Positions 63,941 to 64,000 of a DNA stretch of 64,000 nucleotides are shown one piece after another. The notes below the pieces were generated by a model, which was given only the letters and a program-made list of their open reading frames with translations, ran no database searches and was not told where the DNA came from. A program made the translations under genes and the position numbers. Source of the stretch: JAHEJE01 sp965216335 (GTDB taxonomy: Bacteria > Pseudomonadota > Alphaproteobacteria > Rhizobiales > Aestuariivirgaceae); the NCBI GenBank assembly GCA_965216335.1, contig OZ244154.1, positions 2,604,001-2,668,000 on the forward strand. Reading direction: 5' to 3'. Position 1 is the first letter of the stretch; each line of letters opens with the position of its first letter.

Positions 63941-64000
63941 ATGACGACACGCATGCCTGCCCATGACAAGCTGCTGCTGCCGGCCTCCTCGGCGGCCAAA
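63941..64000 (+). CDS. Possible start of a gene running off the window
   Basis: ATG at 63941 opens a frame (MTTRMPAHDKLLLPASSAAK) with no stop before the window edge. No strong ribosome-binding site is seen. The 183 bases between tadD and here hold no other feature. The product is not identifiable from 20 residues. Confidence 0.3.
   Translation, partial: MTTRMPAHDKLLLPASSAAK

Overview
The window reads as chromosome of a GC-rich alphaproteobacterium, most likely of the Hyphomicrobiales (Rhizobiales) or a close relative. The evidence is the gene blocks rimP-nusA-ylxR, miaB-phoH-ybeY-corC and rpsT-dnaA, the RegB/RegA redox pair, MmcB, an intracellular PHB depolymerase, a CtrA-type box before a Flp pilin, and GANTC sites near dnaA. 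No rRNA, tRNA, CRISPR array, complete IS or prophage was recognised.

Layout. 0-7.1 kb (minus strand): ylxR (cut by the window edge), nusA, rimP with an attenuator-like leader, trmB, metK, an XRE regulator and lnt. 7.14-7.41 kb: a 266-bp MITE-like element between two CTAG copies, ending 5 bp before the lnt start. 7.5-18.6 kb: aminotransferase and beta-hydroxyacid dehydrogenase, mmcB, regA/regB with divergent senC, phaZ, a zinc metallopeptidase, a Bcr/CflA exporter and PBP1A. 19-28 kb: gyrB, recF, dnaN, dnaA and rpsT, the classical replication cluster. A repeat-filled 1.4-kb gap separates recF from dnaN, and an 0.8-kb candidate origin region separates dnaA from rpsT. 28-36 kb: enoyl-CoA hydratase, mutM, ubiE, plsC, then miaB-phoH-ybeY-corC. 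Genes mostly run leftward to the left of about 28 kb and rightward to the right of it, as expected around an origin. 36-43.5 kb: S1-type protease, DUF3095 protein, EamA permease, a YHS-domain copper ATPase behind a CueR-like promoter, rhodanese and an MFS permease. 43.7-55.3 kb: a complete tad/cpa pilus locus (two TadE-like genes, a CpaC N-domain protein, pilin, cpaABCDEF, tadB, tadC). The TadD-like gene lies at 63 kb. Between tadC and tadD (55.4-62.9 kb) sits a LacI-controlled catabolic cassette: tctABC plus an acylating aldehyde dehydrogenase and a CoA ligase resembling SauS and SauT of sulfoacetate degradation.

Two structural themes stand out. First, lnt-xre-metK-trmB-rimP-nusA and plsC-miaB-phoH-ybeY-corC, normally one block in this group, lie 29 kb apart in opposite orientation around the replication cluster. 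One inversion with an end at corC/lnt, where the MITE now sits, would explain this. Second, a family of roughly 250-bp inverted-repeat elements (18.6, 30.8 and 62.7 kb) has ends beginning TAGAGC. Full copies or solitary ends of this motif supply the TAG stop codon of six different genes, and the end sequences covary within each copy.
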